Assembly (NCBI RefSeq): GCF_024330105.1
Contig: NZ_JANDHW010000001.1
Coordinates: forward strand, 186,001-250,000
DNA: 64,000 nt
Reading direction: 5' to 3'
DNA from: Coprobacter tertius
Lineage (GTDB): Bacteria > Bacteroidota > Bacteroidia > Bacteroidales > Coprobacteraceae
The notes under the pieces are model-generated. The model was not told where the DNA came from. It ran no database searches and worked only from the letters and a program-made list of their open reading frames with translations. The translations under genes were made by a program, and so were the position numbers. Positions within the stretch are counted from its first letter, which is position 1. Each line of letters begins with the position of its first letter. This document shows, piece by piece, positions 36,320 through 45,668 of the stretch.

Positions 36320-36790
36320 TTATATCGAGATATCGATTACTTCGAATGTCATCACTCCCGATGGTACTTGTATTTCTACTACATCGCCTACTTTTTTACC
36401 TAATAGTCCTTTTCCTATAGGAGTATTTACGGCGATTTTTCCTTCTTTCAAATTAGCTTCGCTTTCAGAAACCAGCATGTATTCCATGGTAGCGTTATTC
36501 TTCGTGTTTTTTATTTTCACTTTATTCAGTATCTGAACGGTATGTGTGTTCAGTTTCGAATCATCGATCAGTCTAGCGTTGGCTACCTTATCTTTTAATT
36601 GGGATATTTTCATTTCGAGCATTCCCTGAGCTTCTTTTGCCGCATCGTATTCTGCGTTTTCAGAAAGATCGCCTTTGTCTCGTGCTTCGGCTATTTGTCT
36701 TGATATTTCAGCTCGTTTTACCGTTTCGAGATACGCTATCTCTTCCATCATCTTCTTATAACCTTCTTCGGTCATGTAACTGATTGCCAT
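36320..36790 (-). CDS. greA: Transcription elongation factor GreA
   Basis: A 156-residue factor that rescues backtracked RNA polymerase by stimulating transcript cleavage. The N-terminal coiled coil has the tip acidic pair in ARDKGDLSENAEYDAAKE, and the C-terminal FKBP-like domain ends TPIGKGLLGKKVGDVVEI. The length is that of E. coli GreA. Upstream there is a consensus promoter at 36894-36924 followed at once by a strong terminator-like hairpin at 36837-36878, so most initiations may stop before reaching the gene (see findings). Two tandem terminators lie downstream. Confidence 0.96.
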   Translation of the reverse strand: MAISYMTEEGYKKMMEEIAYLETVKRAEISRQIAEARDKGDLSENAEYDAAKEAQGMLEMKISQLKDKVANARLIDDSKLNTHTVQILNKVKIKNTKNNATMEYMLVSESEANLKEGKIAVNTPIGKGLLGKKVGDVVEIQVPSGVMTFEVIDISI

Positions 36791-36836
36791 AATTTAGTCT
36801 CCTATAGTTTTTTTAGTTTGTTCGTCTCTTATAAAC

Positions 36837-36878
36837 AAAAAAGAATTCCCGCTGGTTGCCCAGCCGGAACTCCTTTTT
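36837..36878 (-). terminator. Terminator hairpin in the greA leader
   Basis: On the minus strand the arm 36878..36860 pairs with 36855..36837 around a GCAA (GNRA) loop. There are 18 of 19 pairs with one G-G mismatch, then U6. The two A/C mismatches seen on the plus strand become G-U wobbles on the minus strand, so the structure is built for minus-strand RNA. It lies between the greA promoter and the greA ATG; it could also end the transcript of the gene that stops at 37020. Confidence 0.75.
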
Positions 36879-36893
36879 GTGTTTTCACTATTG

Positions 36894-36924
36894 CAAAGAT
36901 AATTTCTTTTTTTTACTTGCCAAA
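36894..36924 (-). promoter_or_regulatory. Consensus promoter upstream of greA
   Basis: TTTG (36924..36921), a 19-bp spacer, and TATCTTTG (36901..36894) on the minus strand exactly match the Bacteroides consensus. The start site would be near 36887, about nine bases before the leader hairpin. Confidence 0.72.
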
Positions 36925-37019
36925 TAAAAAGGGAAACTTTCTAAACTTCTATGTATAAAATATTTATTTATTTACGTCTGAAAGCCGATATTTTTCGAGT
37001 AGTTGATATGGAAAAATAA

Positions 37020-38147
37020 TTATAATAGTTTCTTTATTTCGTTTTCGAGTGATTTCATCGATTCTACTCGTGTTTTTATCGAACCATTACGATCGAGCAG
37101 GAACGAAGTCGGTAACTTTTGCACATTATATAAAGCGGCGTTACGTGAACTTTGGCTGTCTGCATCCCATACACTGATCCAGGGTAAGTTCGAGGCCGAT
37201 ACTTTCCAGAAATTCTCATCGTTATCGAGAGATACTTGGTAGATTTCAAAACCTTTGTCTTTATATTTTTTATATATGTTGGCCAAAGTAATATTATACT
37301 GAGGAGAATAGTCGGTTTGATAGGCAGTAAAATCCAATAATACTACGTTCCCTTTCAGAGAGGATAATTTTTGGATATGGCCGTATTCGTCGGGAAGCGA
37401 TATATCGATGGCGCCCGAGGTCGTGTCAACACGGATTGAATTTTCAGCAGCGCGCATTTCGGCTAATGCTTCGATTGCCATTTTATGGAGTTGTTTTGCA
37501 CGCACCGATTCTTTATAGAAAAAGTCGTATTGTGTAGCCACCGCTCTTATGGCTTTACTATCTTCTTTATCATAGGGATCATATATCGATTTTCCGTCGA
37601 TTTGCTGAAAAATAATATAATAAGCGACAGCCGACCTGGGATTGCTGTAAAGGATTTGATTCATTTCTTTTTTATAGTCGGCGATATCATCCAAAAATTT
37701 TTCAGTAATTAGCCGTTGGTCAACTCCGGGCATTTTCATATCGACCATGGCTTTATCGGTTTTTTCTTTTAAAGCCTGACTTGCCTGCGAAACAATTTTC
37801 ATTTTTTCACTGCTTTCGGATCCCGATACGCGGTAATCAGATGCAAATCCGGGAAATTGAGAATCGATCGTAACCGTTTCGGTAGAATCAACCGAAAAAT
37901 CGATATGAGCGTTTCCGATACGTAAACGGTAGAATTCTGGGTATTGGGGAGCCGGTGCGCTGAACTTATATTCTCCTCCGGCATCAAGTTTTACAGAATC
38001 GAGAATAAGGTTACGGGTAATTTCTGAGGCTTCGAGATATAAGGTTTTTCCATCGGCACCCGAAATAGTCCCTTTTACCGTAAACTTATCGTTGTGACAA
38101 GAACAAAGCAGAATTCCGAAAATAAAAAGAATACTGTATTTTTTCAT
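37020..38147 (-). CDS. DUF4369/thioredoxin-fold lipoprotein without CxxC
   Basis: A 375-residue lipoprotein (lipobox LLCSC, Cys17). Residues about 22-120 form the DUF4369 beta domain (FTVKGTISGADGKTLYLEA), then a helical linker, then a TlpA/AhpC-like thioredoxin fold from about 245 (DISLPDEYGHIQKLSSLKG, VVLLDFTAY, KGFEIYQVSLDND, KLPTSFLLDRNG). In redox-active relatives the segment after the LLDF strand contains CxxC; here residues 271-284 read LDFTAYQTDYSPQY with no Cys. It therefore cannot act as a thiol-disulfide oxidoreductase and may serve as a binding or structural module. Confidence 0.87.
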   Translation of the reverse strand: MKKYSILFIFGILLCSCHNDKFTVKGTISGADGKTLYLEASEITRNLILDSVKLDAGGEYKFSAPAPQYPEFYRLRIGNAHIDFSVDSTETVTIDSQFPGFASDYRVSGSESSEKMKIVSQASQALKEKTDKAMVDMKMPGVDQRLITEKFLDDIADYKKEMNQILYSNPRSAVAYYIIFQQIDGKSIYDPYDKEDSKAIRAVATQYDFFYKESVRAKQLHKMAIEALAEMRAAENSIRVDTTSGAIDISLPDEYGHIQKLSSLKGNVVLLDFTAYQTDYSPQYNITLANIYKKYKDKGFEIYQVSLDNDENFWKVSASNLPWISVWDADSQSSRNAALYNVQKLPTSFLLDRNGSIKTRVESMKSLENEIKKLL

Positions 38148-38190
38148 AATAGCTATATTTATCGAACAGAAATATTTTATTTTTCTGATA

Positions 38191-38220
38191 CAAAGATATG
38201 TTTTTTAGATATTCCGACAA
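38191..38220 (-). promoter_or_regulatory. Promoter for the thioredoxin-fold lipoprotein gene
   Basis: TTG (38220..38218), a 19-bp spacer, and TATCTTTG (38198..38191) on the minus strand. The start site would be about 35 bp before the ATG at 38147. Confidence 0.6.
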
Positions 38221-38344
38221 TTCTTTTCACAAATGAAAGGCCTGTTTTAAGAAAAAGCTCTTTCATTTGTGAAAAACTATTTAGAAATAAACAGATTTTT
38301 ATATTTTTCTTTCATTTACACGAGGTTGCGCGTAAAACTTTATT

Positions 38345-38352
38345 TATCTTTG
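38345..38352 (+). promoter_or_regulatory. -7 box for pnp
   Basis: TATCTTTG, 39 bp upstream of the ATG at 38392. A GTTG lies 16 bp upstream, a slightly short spacing. Confidence 0.45.
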
Positions 38353-38391
38353 CATGATTTTGGATAGAAGTGAAAAAGAAATATTGTTTTT

Positions 38392-40572
38392 ATGATTAAT
38401 CCTATTAAAAAAACGATCGAACTTAGCGATGGACGTACCATCACGATCGAGACAGGGAAATTGGCTAAACAGGCCGATGGAGCAGTAGAAGTACGCATGG
38501 GAAACACCATGTTGCTGGCTACTGTAGTTTCAGCTCAGGAAGCTGGTGAAGGGGTAGATTTTATGCCGCTTCAGGTAGAGTATAAAGAACGCTATTCGGC
38601 ATTCGGCCGGTTTCCGGGTGGATTTACAAAAAGAGAAGGCCGGGCTTCGGATTATGAGATCCTGACCTCGCGTCTTGTCGACCGGGTTCTTCGTCCCTTG
38701 TTCCCTGATAATTACCATGCAGATACATTTGTAAATATCATGTTGTTTTCCTCAGACGGTAAAGATATGCCCGATGCCTTGGCCGGTTTGGCTGCTTCGG
38801 CTGCTATAGCCGTTTCCGATATTCCTTTCAACGGTCCTATTTCTGAAGTACGGGTCGCTCGCATCGACGGACAATTTAAAATTAATCCTACTTTCGAAGA
38901 ATTGGCAAAAGCAGATATGGACTTGATGGTAGGTGCTACGATTGAGAATATAATGATGGTGGAAGGCGAAATGAACGAAGTTTCGGAAGCTGAATTATTG
39001 GAAGCTTTGAAAGTCGCTCATGAAGCTATTAAAGATCAGTGTCGCGTACAGATAGAATTGGCGGAAGCTGTCGGGTCTACCGTTAAGCGTACCTATTGTC
39101 ACGAAGTGAACGATGAGGAACTTCGGAAAGATATATGGGAAAAATGTTACGATAAAGCATACGAAATCGCTCGGTCAGGTAATGCTAACAAGCATGCCCG
39201 CGGTGAAGCGTTTGAAAATATCGTTAAAGAATATCTCGGATCTATGGATCCTGAAGCCGCTGCCGAGAAAGAGGCTTTGGTGAAACGTTATTACCATGAT
39301 GTAGAAAAAGAAGCCGTACGCCGTTGTATCCTCGATGAAGGCAAACGTCTCGACGGGCGTTCTACGACTCAGATTCGTCCTATTTGGGCCGAAGTAGATT
39401 ATCTGCCGGGACCTCATGGTTCGGCCGTATTTACCCGGGGAGAAACTCAGTCGTTATCTACTGTTACACTGGGAACTAAACTCGATGAAAAAATCGTAGA
39501 CGATGTACTCGATCAGAGTCGCGATCGTTTCCTTTTACATTATAATTTCCCGCCTTTCTCTACCGGTGAGGCTCGTGCCAGCCGGGGAGTAGGACGTCGT
39601 GAAATCGGTCATGGAAACTTGGCGAACCGTGCGTTGAAAAAAATGATTCCCGATGATTATCCTTATGTGATACGTATCGTATCTGATATTCTCGAATCGA
39701 ATGGCTCTTCATCTATGGCTACCGTTTGTGCGGGTACCCTTTCTCTGATGGATGCCGGTGTACCCATTAAAAAACCTGTATCGGGTATTGCAATGGGACT
39801 TATTACCGATAAGGATAATGTAAAATTCGCGGTACTTTCCGATATTCTCGGTGATGAAGATCATTTGGGAGATATGGACTTTAAGGTGACGGGAACAAAA
39901 GACGGTATTACGGCTACACAAATGGATATAAAAGTAGACGGACTTTCATATGAAGTACTCGAAAAAGCGTTAAATCAGGCTCGTGAAGGTCGTATGCATA
40001 TTTTGGGTAAGATTCTCGAAACGATTCCCGAACCTCGTCGCGAAATGAAACCTCATGCTCCTCGTATCGAAGTAATAAATATACCGAAAGATATGATTGG
40101 TGCGGTAATAGGTCCGGGCGGAAAAATTATTCAGGGTATACAGGAAGCTACTGGAGCTGTAGTTACGATTGAAGAAATAGATAATATCGGTAGAGTAGAG
40201 GTTTCTGCTCCCGGTCGTGATTCAATCGATGCCGCTATGGCTCGTATTAAGGGCATTGTTGCGATTCCCGAAGAAGGCGAAGTTTATACCGGTAAAGTGA
40301 AATCTATTCTTGCATTCGGAGCATTCGTAGAGTTTATGCCAGGTAAAGATGGACTTTTGCATATTTCTGAAATAAGTTGGGATCGGATTGAAAATATGGA
40401 AAGTTCGGGAATTAAAGAAGGTGATGAAGTAACCGTTAAGCTGATCGAAATCGATAAGAAGACCGGTAAGTTCAGGTTGTCGATGAAAGCACTTCAACCT
40501 CGTCCGGAGAGAATTGAAGAAAAGCCAGCAAAGCATTTTAATAAACCGAAGAAAGATAATAGCCAAGAGTAA
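38392..40572 (+). CDS. pnp: Polyribonucleotide nucleotidyltransferase (PNPase)
   Basis: A 726-residue phosphorolytic 3'-5' exoribonuclease. Two RNase PH domains ([20 protein letters not shown] in the first; [20 protein letters not shown] and [18 protein letters not shown] in the second) flank a helical domain. They are followed by a KH domain ([20 protein letters not shown]) and an S1 domain ([29 protein letters not shown]). The length and domain order are standard. It is monocistronic, with a -7 box upstream and a bidirectional terminator downstream. Confidence 0.97.
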   Translation: MINPIKKTIELSDGRTITIETGKLAKQADGAVEVRMGNTMLLATVVSAQEAGEGVDFMPLQVEYKERYSAFGRFPGGFTKREGRASDYEILTSRLVDRVLRPLFPDNYHADTFVNIMLFSSDGKDMPDALAGLAASAAIAVSDIPFNGPISEVRVARIDGQFKINPTFEELAKADMDLMVGATIENIMMVEGEMNEVSEAELLEALKVAHEAIKDQCRVQIELAEAVGSTVKRTYCHEVNDEELRKDIWEKCYDKAYEIARSGNANKHARGEAFENIVKEYLGSMDPEAAAEKEALVKRYYHDVEKEAVRRCILDEGKRLDGRSTTQIRPIWAEVDYLPGPHGSAVFTRGETQSLSTVTLGTKLDEKIVDDVLDQSRDRFLLHYNFPPFSTGEARASRGVGRREIGHGNLANRALKKMIPDDYPYVIRIVSDILESNGSSSMATVCAGTLSLMDAGVPIKKPVSGIAMGLITDKDNVKFAVLSDILGDEDHLGDMDFKVTGTKDGITATQMDIKVDGLSYEVLEKALNQAREGRMHILGKILETIPEPRREMKPHAPRIEVINIPKDMIGAVIGPGGKIIQGIQEATGAVVTIEEIDNIGRVEVSAPGRDSIDAAMARIKGIVAIPEEGEVYTGKVKSILAFGAFVEFMPGKDGLLHISEISWDRIENMESSGIKEGDEVTVKLIEIDKKTGKFRLSMKALQPRPERIEEKPAKHFNKPKKDNSQE

Positions 40573-40584
40573 TATTTTTCGTTA

Positions 40585-40625
40585 TTATAAAAAAGCACTC
40601 GTAAACAACGAGTGCTTTTTTATAA
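40585..40625. terminator. Bidirectional terminator between pnp and the HsmA-family gene
   Basis: Perfect 18-bp arms TTATAAAAAAGCACTCGT (40585-40602) and complement (40608-40625) around a five-base loop, with A/T-rich flanks on both sides. It serves the two convergent genes. Confidence 0.82.
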
Positions 40626-40645
40626 TAAGAGTTTTCTTGTAAAAG

Positions 40646-41050
40646 TTATTTACCTAAAGACATTCCTAAATATATTCCTATACAATACGGGATAAGCCAA
40701 ATACACCATACTATAATACTGAAGCGATTGAAGTGTTCACGGGCTTTTAATGAACCTTTGTAATAGGTCCATAATGCCCAAATGGCATGCACAAACATCA
40801 GTAATATGGCTATGATGCCTGTAATTGTATGTATGCGATCATGTAAGTGAGTCAGATGAGCAATATGTTCCATGAGTCCTGTCCCTAAAGTATCGGCACA
40901 GAGACCGGCAAGGAAAAAACCGACATGCCATCCTTTTAATTCTTTTTGAATGCGTTCACTCCATACACCGATCGAATAAAATACAAGAGCCGACGAAATG
41001 ACGATAATTGCGGCTATAAGAAAGTGTGTATCAACTTGGTTGAATATCAT
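40646..41050 (-). CDS. HsmA-family (TIGR03987) four-helix membrane protein
   Basis: A 134-residue protein with four predicted transmembrane helices at about residues 10-28, 42-60, 72-93 and 108-130. Conserved histidines lie in GWHVGFF, MEHIAHLTHLHDRIHTITG and FVHAIW. It resembles the TIGR03987/HsmA family of short integral membrane proteins. The His-rich central loop between helices 2 and 3 suggests metal or haem binding, but that is inference. It stands alone between pnp and the TldD-like gene. Confidence 0.7.
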   Translation of the reverse strand: MIFNQVDTHFLIAAIIVISSALVFYSIGVWSERIQKELKGWHVGFFLAGLCADTLGTGLMEHIAHLTHLHDRIHTITGIIAILLMFVHAIWALWTYYKGSLKAREHFNRFSIIVWCIWLIPYCIGIYLGMSLGK

Positions 41051-41311
41051 ATTTTAAATTGTGTTTTTTTAGGAACAACCTGATATCCCGATTAGTTCAG
41101 TCCGTTTTTTAGAGGTATATTTAAATATCGTTAAAACTGCGGTTTTTTTGTTACAGATGTAATCTGTTTACGTTCTATTATAAATCCTTTCGATATGGAA
41201 GTATATGTTTGTAGATCGTAAAAAATCCTGCGTATTTTTAGAAATCTGTTTCAGTTTTTTCCCAGTGGGATAAAATATAGACTTGTTATCCTAAAATATA
41301 ATTTTAATAGT

Positions 41312-42997
41312 ATGAAAAATTACAGACATTATGTTCTTTTGGTATTATTGCTTTTTACTCCCTTATTGCCGGCTCAGGAACAATTGTTGGATGTACTTAG
41401 TAAAGAGGCCGACCGTAATCTCGAATTGCTGCGTCAAGAAGAAGTTCCGGCGTATTATATCAGTTACCGGGTATATCAAAATTCCGATCAAACATTTTCG
41501 AGCCAGTTTGGCGGCAGTGATACCCCTGTGCGAGAAGAGTCGCGAATGCTGCATGTTATCGTTCGTGTCGGGGATGTACAATTAGATAATACTCACGAAG
41601 TTAAAGGTGATTTTTTCGGAAGTCAGAATGAGGGACAGAGTATATTATTTCCTTTATCCGATGATCCTGAAGCAATACGTTTAGCTTTGTGGGTTGCTAC
41701 CGATAAGTATTATAAAAATGCAGTACAAAGATATAAGAAGGTGAAGGCAAATGTGGCAGTTTCGGTGGAGGCTGAAGATAAATCACCTGATTTTACAAAG
41801 GAGTCTGCTGAAGTTTATATCGAAAAAAAGTTAACCTTGAAAGATTTGAAATATGATGAAAATGAGATCGAGAGAAAACTAAATAAATACACCAGTCTCT
41901 TCTTGAAAAATAAAGATATACTTTCAGGTGATGCTTTTTTTCGGGCGGGAATTCAGCAAATGTATTTTGCCGATACCGAAGGTCGTAAAATTTTTCAAAA
42001 TGATGCTTCTGTCAGATTGGGTTTAAATGCATATACGATTGCAAATGATGGAATGAGTTTGCCCTTGTACGTTAGTTATTTTGGCTTTAAGGCGAGTGAT
42101 CTTCCTTCGGATAAAAAGATTCTTGCCGATGTTGCAGAAATGAGCGATATGCTGTCGCAGCTTAAAAAAGCACCGGTAGCCGATTCATATACCGGTCCGG
42201 CCATTTTAAGTTCTAAGGCGACAGGTGTATTTTTTCATGAGTTTTTCGGACATCGGGTCGAAGGTGCCAGAATGAAACTCGAGGGGGATGCCCAGACTTT
42301 TAAGAAAAAAGTATCTCAATCGGTGCTCCCCGGTGATATGAGTGTGTATTTTGATCCTACTTTGAAAGAATATAAAAATACGCTTCTTAGTGGGCGGTAT
42401 GTTTTCGACGATGAAGGTATCAGAGGGCAACGTGTCGATGTTGTCGATAAAGGAACATTAAAATCTTTTTTGATGAGTCGTACGCCGATCGATGGATTTT
42501 TAAACTCTAATGGTCACGGGCGGGGTATGATTTATTACGATCCTGTTACTCGACAGTCTAATATGATTGTAGAAACAAATAATCCTTTTACTCCCGGCGA
42601 ACTGAGGGCAAAACTTAGAGACGAGCTGAAAAAACAGGGAAAACCTTACGGTTATTATTTCGGGGAAGTCAGTGGTGGATTTACCAATACGACCCGATTC
42701 GATGCTAATGCTTTTAATGTTACTCCCTTGATCGTATATCGTATATATGCCGATGGGCGTCCCGATGAATTGGTCAGAGGGGTAAATTTGATAGGAACTC
42801 CTTTATCGGTTTTCTCGCAGATCATGGCTTGTGGAGATGATTATGAAGTATTTAATGGATATTGCGGTGCCGAATCGGGCTCGATACCGGTTTCTTGTGT
42901 GGCTCCTACGATGTTGATAAAAACGGTCGAAACGCAGAAGAGTGGAAAATCAACGGCTCAGCCTCCAGTTCTCGAACGGCCTTCGGTAAACTTTTAA
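41312..42997 (+). CDS. Exported TldD-like metallopeptidase
   Basis: A 561-residue protein of the TldD/PmbA family with a clear signal peptide (MKNYRHYVLLVLLLFTPLLPA, cleaved near Ala21). Canonical TldD is cytoplasmic, so export is notable. The zinc motif HEFFGH is at residues 309-314 within TGVFFHEFFGHRVEGARM. A Cys in SIPVSCVAP near the C-terminus may be the third metal ligand. The next gene, 11 bp downstream, encodes a paralogue without the zinc motif, so the two probably form a TldD-TldE-like heterodimer that degrades peptides in the periplasm. Confidence 0.9.
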   Translation: MKNYRHYVLLVLLLFTPLLPAQEQLLDVLSKEADRNLELLRQEEVPAYYISYRVYQNSDQTFSSQFGGSDTPVREESRMLHVIVRVGDVQLDNTHEVKGDFFGSQNEGQSILFPLSDDPEAIRLALWVATDKYYKNAVQRYKKVKANVAVSVEAEDKSPDFTKESAEVYIEKKLTLKDLKYDENEIERKLNKYTSLFLKNKDILSGDAFFRAGIQQMYFADTEGRKIFQNDASVRLGLNAYTIANDGMSLPLYVSYFGFKASDLPSDKKILADVAEMSDMLSQLKKAPVADSYTGPAILSSKATGVFFHEFFGHRVEGARMKLEGDAQTFKKKVSQSVLPGDMSVYFDPTLKEYKNTLLSGRYVFDDEGIRGQRVDVVDKGTLKSFLMSRTPIDGFLNSNGHGRGMIYYDPVTRQSNMIVETNNPFTPGELRAKLRDELKKQGKPYGYYFGEVSGGFTNTTRFDANAFNVTPLIVYRIYADGRPDELVRGVNLIGTPLSVFSQIMACGDDYEVFNGYCGAESGSIPVSCVAPTMLIKTVETQKSGKSTAQPPVLERPSVNF

Positions 42998-43008
42998 ATG
43001 AAAAAATC

Positions 43009-44700
43009 ATGTATATAAATAAACAGATAATAACTCTCTTGGCTGGAGTTGCTATAGTGATAAATGCTTTTGGAACGAAAGTGCAGGATGACCCTGTGAT
43101 GAAAGCGATGAAATATGAGATCGATCGAAATGCTTCCGGTTTAAAAATCGGAGATTTTGCTTCTCCCTTTTTTATCGGATGTATGATGAGCGATTTAGAG
43201 ACTTTAAGAATAGAAGCTTCGTTAGGAAGTCTTTATGGTAATAAACTCGATTATGTACGTCGTATAATTCCTACCTTATTTATTGGAGATTATCAGAATA
43301 ACAATAATAATTTTATGGGGGTAGAACAGCTTTATTCCGGAAAAGTTTTTGTCGCTCCTTATAGTGATAATGAGTTTTTGGTGCGCACTTCTATTTGGGG
43401 TAATCTCGATGGTCTTTATAAAAAGTCGATCGAACAATTAGAACAGAAAAAAAGTGTATTGCATCAGAAAAACCTTTCTTCTGAAGAAACGGCTCTTCCC
43501 GATTATACTGTGATGCCTTCTGTAAATATCGAAGTTCCTGTGAAGCGTATGAATCTCGACCGTAAAGCTTTAGAGAAATATGTATGTGAAGCCTCGGCTG
43601 TTTTTCGTGATTATCCTCAATTAACCGACTCTCGTGTCGTTATTTCAGCGGTAAATAAGGTGGTTCGTAATTATAATACAGAAAATACGGTAGTGAAGTA
43701 CCCCGATAATTCTGTTTATATCGACGTATATATAAAAGGCATGACTCCTGATGGCCAGTTACTTGAAAATATGGTAGCTAATTTGTATCGTGATGTTTCC
43801 GAGATACCCGATATTGATAGTCTGAAGGCTTTTTGTCGTGAGATCGGAGATCTTTTTGTCAAAGTGTACAATGCCCCTATTATAAACGAGCCGTATGATG
43901 GGCCGATTTTAATCGAGGGTGACGCAGTGGTTACTTCTTTTATCGATAATTTTTTTAGTGGAACCAGAAACTTGATTGCACGCCGTAAAACTCTTTTAAG
44001 TGAAGATTTAGATCGTTATTATCCTTATAATTCAAAATATGACGATAATCAACTCGAGCAGATGATGAATAAACGTATCATTTCGAAAGATTTGAATATA
44101 ACATCTTTAACCGGTACACCTGTTTATAATGGGATTAATCTCGTGGGATATTATCCAGTAGATCTCGAAGGAGTGGTTCCCGATAAAGAGATGATCCTTG
44201 TGGAAAACGGTATTCTGAAGGCGATGTTGAATGGGCGTACGCCTACTTTGAAAAGTCCGGTTTCCAACGGACATTATCATACCGACAGATGGGGAATGTC
44301 GGCCGGTGTATACCCCGGTGTAGTACGTTTGAGTGGAAATAACAGATCTTCTAAAGAAGAATTGAAAAAGAGACTACTTAATAGAGCGAAAGATGAAGGT
44401 TATGATTATGCTTATATTCTTCGTAAAAAAAGCGGAAATAAGGCCGATGAGCTTTATCAGGTCGACGTGAAAACGGGTAAAGAACAATTGGTTCGCGGTG
44501 GGGTCATAAACGATCTGAATATGAAATCATTTAAAAGAGTACTGGGGATATCCGATAAAGAGTTTGTTAAGAATATGACTTCAGGAAGTTTTCAGTCGTC
44601 TTTTATATTGCCCGAAACGATTCTTTTAGGGGAGTGTGAAATCGTGAAGGATAATAACCTTTCATTGGTGAAACCTTTTATTGTACCGCGTCCGGATTGA
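43009..44700 (+). CDS. Exported TldE-like partner lacking the zinc motif
   Basis: A 563-residue TldD/PmbA-family protein with an N-terminal signal (MYINKQIITLLAGVAIVINAFG). The region equivalent to the HExxxH of the upstream gene reads IDNFFS at residues 312-317, so no zinc site remains. NLVGYYPVDLEGVVPD, LKAMLNGRTPTLKSPVSNG and the C-terminal domain keep the fold. TldE of the classical TldD/E protease also lacks the motif, so this is probably the structural subunit. The frame is open back to 42862, but that overlaps the upstream gene; the ATG at 43009 begins the signal peptide. Confidence 0.87.
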   Translation: MYINKQIITLLAGVAIVINAFGTKVQDDPVMKAMKYEIDRNASGLKIGDFASPFFIGCMMSDLETLRIEASLGSLYGNKLDYVRRIIPTLFIGDYQNNNNNFMGVEQLYSGKVFVAPYSDNEFLVRTSIWGNLDGLYKKSIEQLEQKKSVLHQKNLSSEETALPDYTVMPSVNIEVPVKRMNLDRKALEKYVCEASAVFRDYPQLTDSRVVISAVNKVVRNYNTENTVVKYPDNSVYIDVYIKGMTPDGQLLENMVANLYRDVSEIPDIDSLKAFCREIGDLFVKVYNAPIINEPYDGPILIEGDAVVTSFIDNFFSGTRNLIARRKTLLSEDLDRYYPYNSKYDDNQLEQMMNKRIISKDLNITSLTGTPVYNGINLVGYYPVDLEGVVPDKEMILVENGILKAMLNGRTPTLKSPVSNGHYHTDRWGMSAGVYPGVVRLSGNNRSSKEELKKRLLNRAKDEGYDYAYILRKKSGNKADELYQVDVKTGKEQLVRGGVINDLNMKSFKRVLGISDKEFVKNMTSGSFQSSFILPETILLGECEIVKDNNLSLVKPFIVPRPD

Positions 44701-44724
44701 CGATAATGTAAATCGTATGATTAT

Positions 44725-44771
44725 AAAAAAATGATGCCGATAAAACAACTTTTATCGGCATCATTTTTTTT
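44725..44771. terminator. Bidirectional terminator between the TldE-like gene and rnc
   Basis: Arms AAAAAAATGATGCCGATAAAA in two halves around the loop CAAC (44725-44745 and 44750-44770). Runs of A and T on both sides suit both converging transcripts. Confidence 0.85.
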
Positions 44772-44788
44772 TAGTTCGAAAAGATCGA

Positions 44789-45667
44789 TTAGTTGGGGAT
44801 ATATTCTTTTTCCATGGTATTTTCAATCTGTATTTCTTTTTCGGTCGATATTTGTTCTTCTGTATCTCCTGTATCTATTTCTTTTTCTTCTTTATCTTTA
44901 GCAGTTTGTGAATCGAGAATCGCCTGTAAAAAATCTTTATCCGATTTTATTTTTTTCAATGCCATTTGAGCCGCATTTTGCTGCGATTCTTTTTTGGTAT
45001 AGCCTATTCCTATTCCTCCTGATATCCCTCCTATAATCACTTGAAACTGGAAAATAGGATTATTATCATGATCGGTAAAAGATTCGATCAGAGTAAAAGT
45101 TATATCTACTTTATTTTTTTGGCACCATTCAATCAGTTTCGATTTAAAATTGACCTCTTTTTTTGCGACCTGATTCAGGTTAATATAGGGTTTTATAACT
45201 TTTTCTTGTATGAATTTTTTACAGACTTCATACCCTCTATCGATATAAATAGCCCCGATAAATGCTTCGAACGCATTTCCGTAAATGTAATTGTTATGAG
45301 AGCTGGTATGGGTAGAAGCAATAATGAGTTTATCGAGTCCGATTTTCAGGGCGATCTGATTCAACATTTCCCTCTGCACGATTTTTGAGCGGGTATTAGT
45401 CAGGAATCCTTCCTTTTTCGATTCGAATTCGTTAAATACAATATCTGCTACTATAGCGTCGAGTACGGCATCCCCTAAAAATTCAAGGCGTTCGTTATTA
45501 ATCCATTGGCCTTTTTCTGTACGAATCGATGACGATCGATGCAGGCAAGCCTGTTCGTAAACGTCGATATTCTGGGGATAAAATCCTAATATCTTATAAA
45601 AATTACAATAAGGCTCTTTATGCCGAAGCTTAAAGAGCCTTATCTTATGATAAATCGTTTTGAACAC
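44789..45667 (-). CDS. rnc: Ribonuclease III
   Basis: A 292-residue double-strand-specific endonuclease for rRNA processing and mRNA turnover. The signature NERLEFLGDAVLDAIVAD and the second acidic site GNAFEAFIGAIY are intact, followed by a dsRNA-binding domain (about 165-240) ending SQQNAAQMALKKI. It is longer than E. coli RNase III (226): about 20 extra residues at the N-terminus and a C-terminal acidic tail of about 45 residues rich in Glu and Asp. It is last in the acpP-fabF-rnc operon, starting one base after the fabF stop. Confidence 0.95.
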   Translation of the reverse strand: MFKTIYHKIRLFKLRHKEPYCNFYKILGFYPQNIDVYEQACLHRSSSIRTEKGQWINNERLEFLGDAVLDAIVADIVFNEFESKKEGFLTNTRSKIVQREMLNQIALKIGLDKLIIASTHTSSHNNYIYGNAFEAFIGAIYIDRGYEVCKKFIQEKVIKPYINLNQVAKKEVNFKSKLIEWCQKNKVDITFTLIESFTDHDNNPIFQFQVIIGGISGGIGIGYTKKESQQNAAQMALKKIKSDKDFLQAILDSQTAKDKEEKEIDTGDTEEQISTEKEIQIENTMEKEYIPN

Positions 45668-45668
45668 T

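Noticed and set aside
42862-43008. N-terminal extension of the TldE-like gene into the TldD-like gene
   Set aside because: It lies in another frame of the upstream gene and would hide the signal peptide that begins at 43009.
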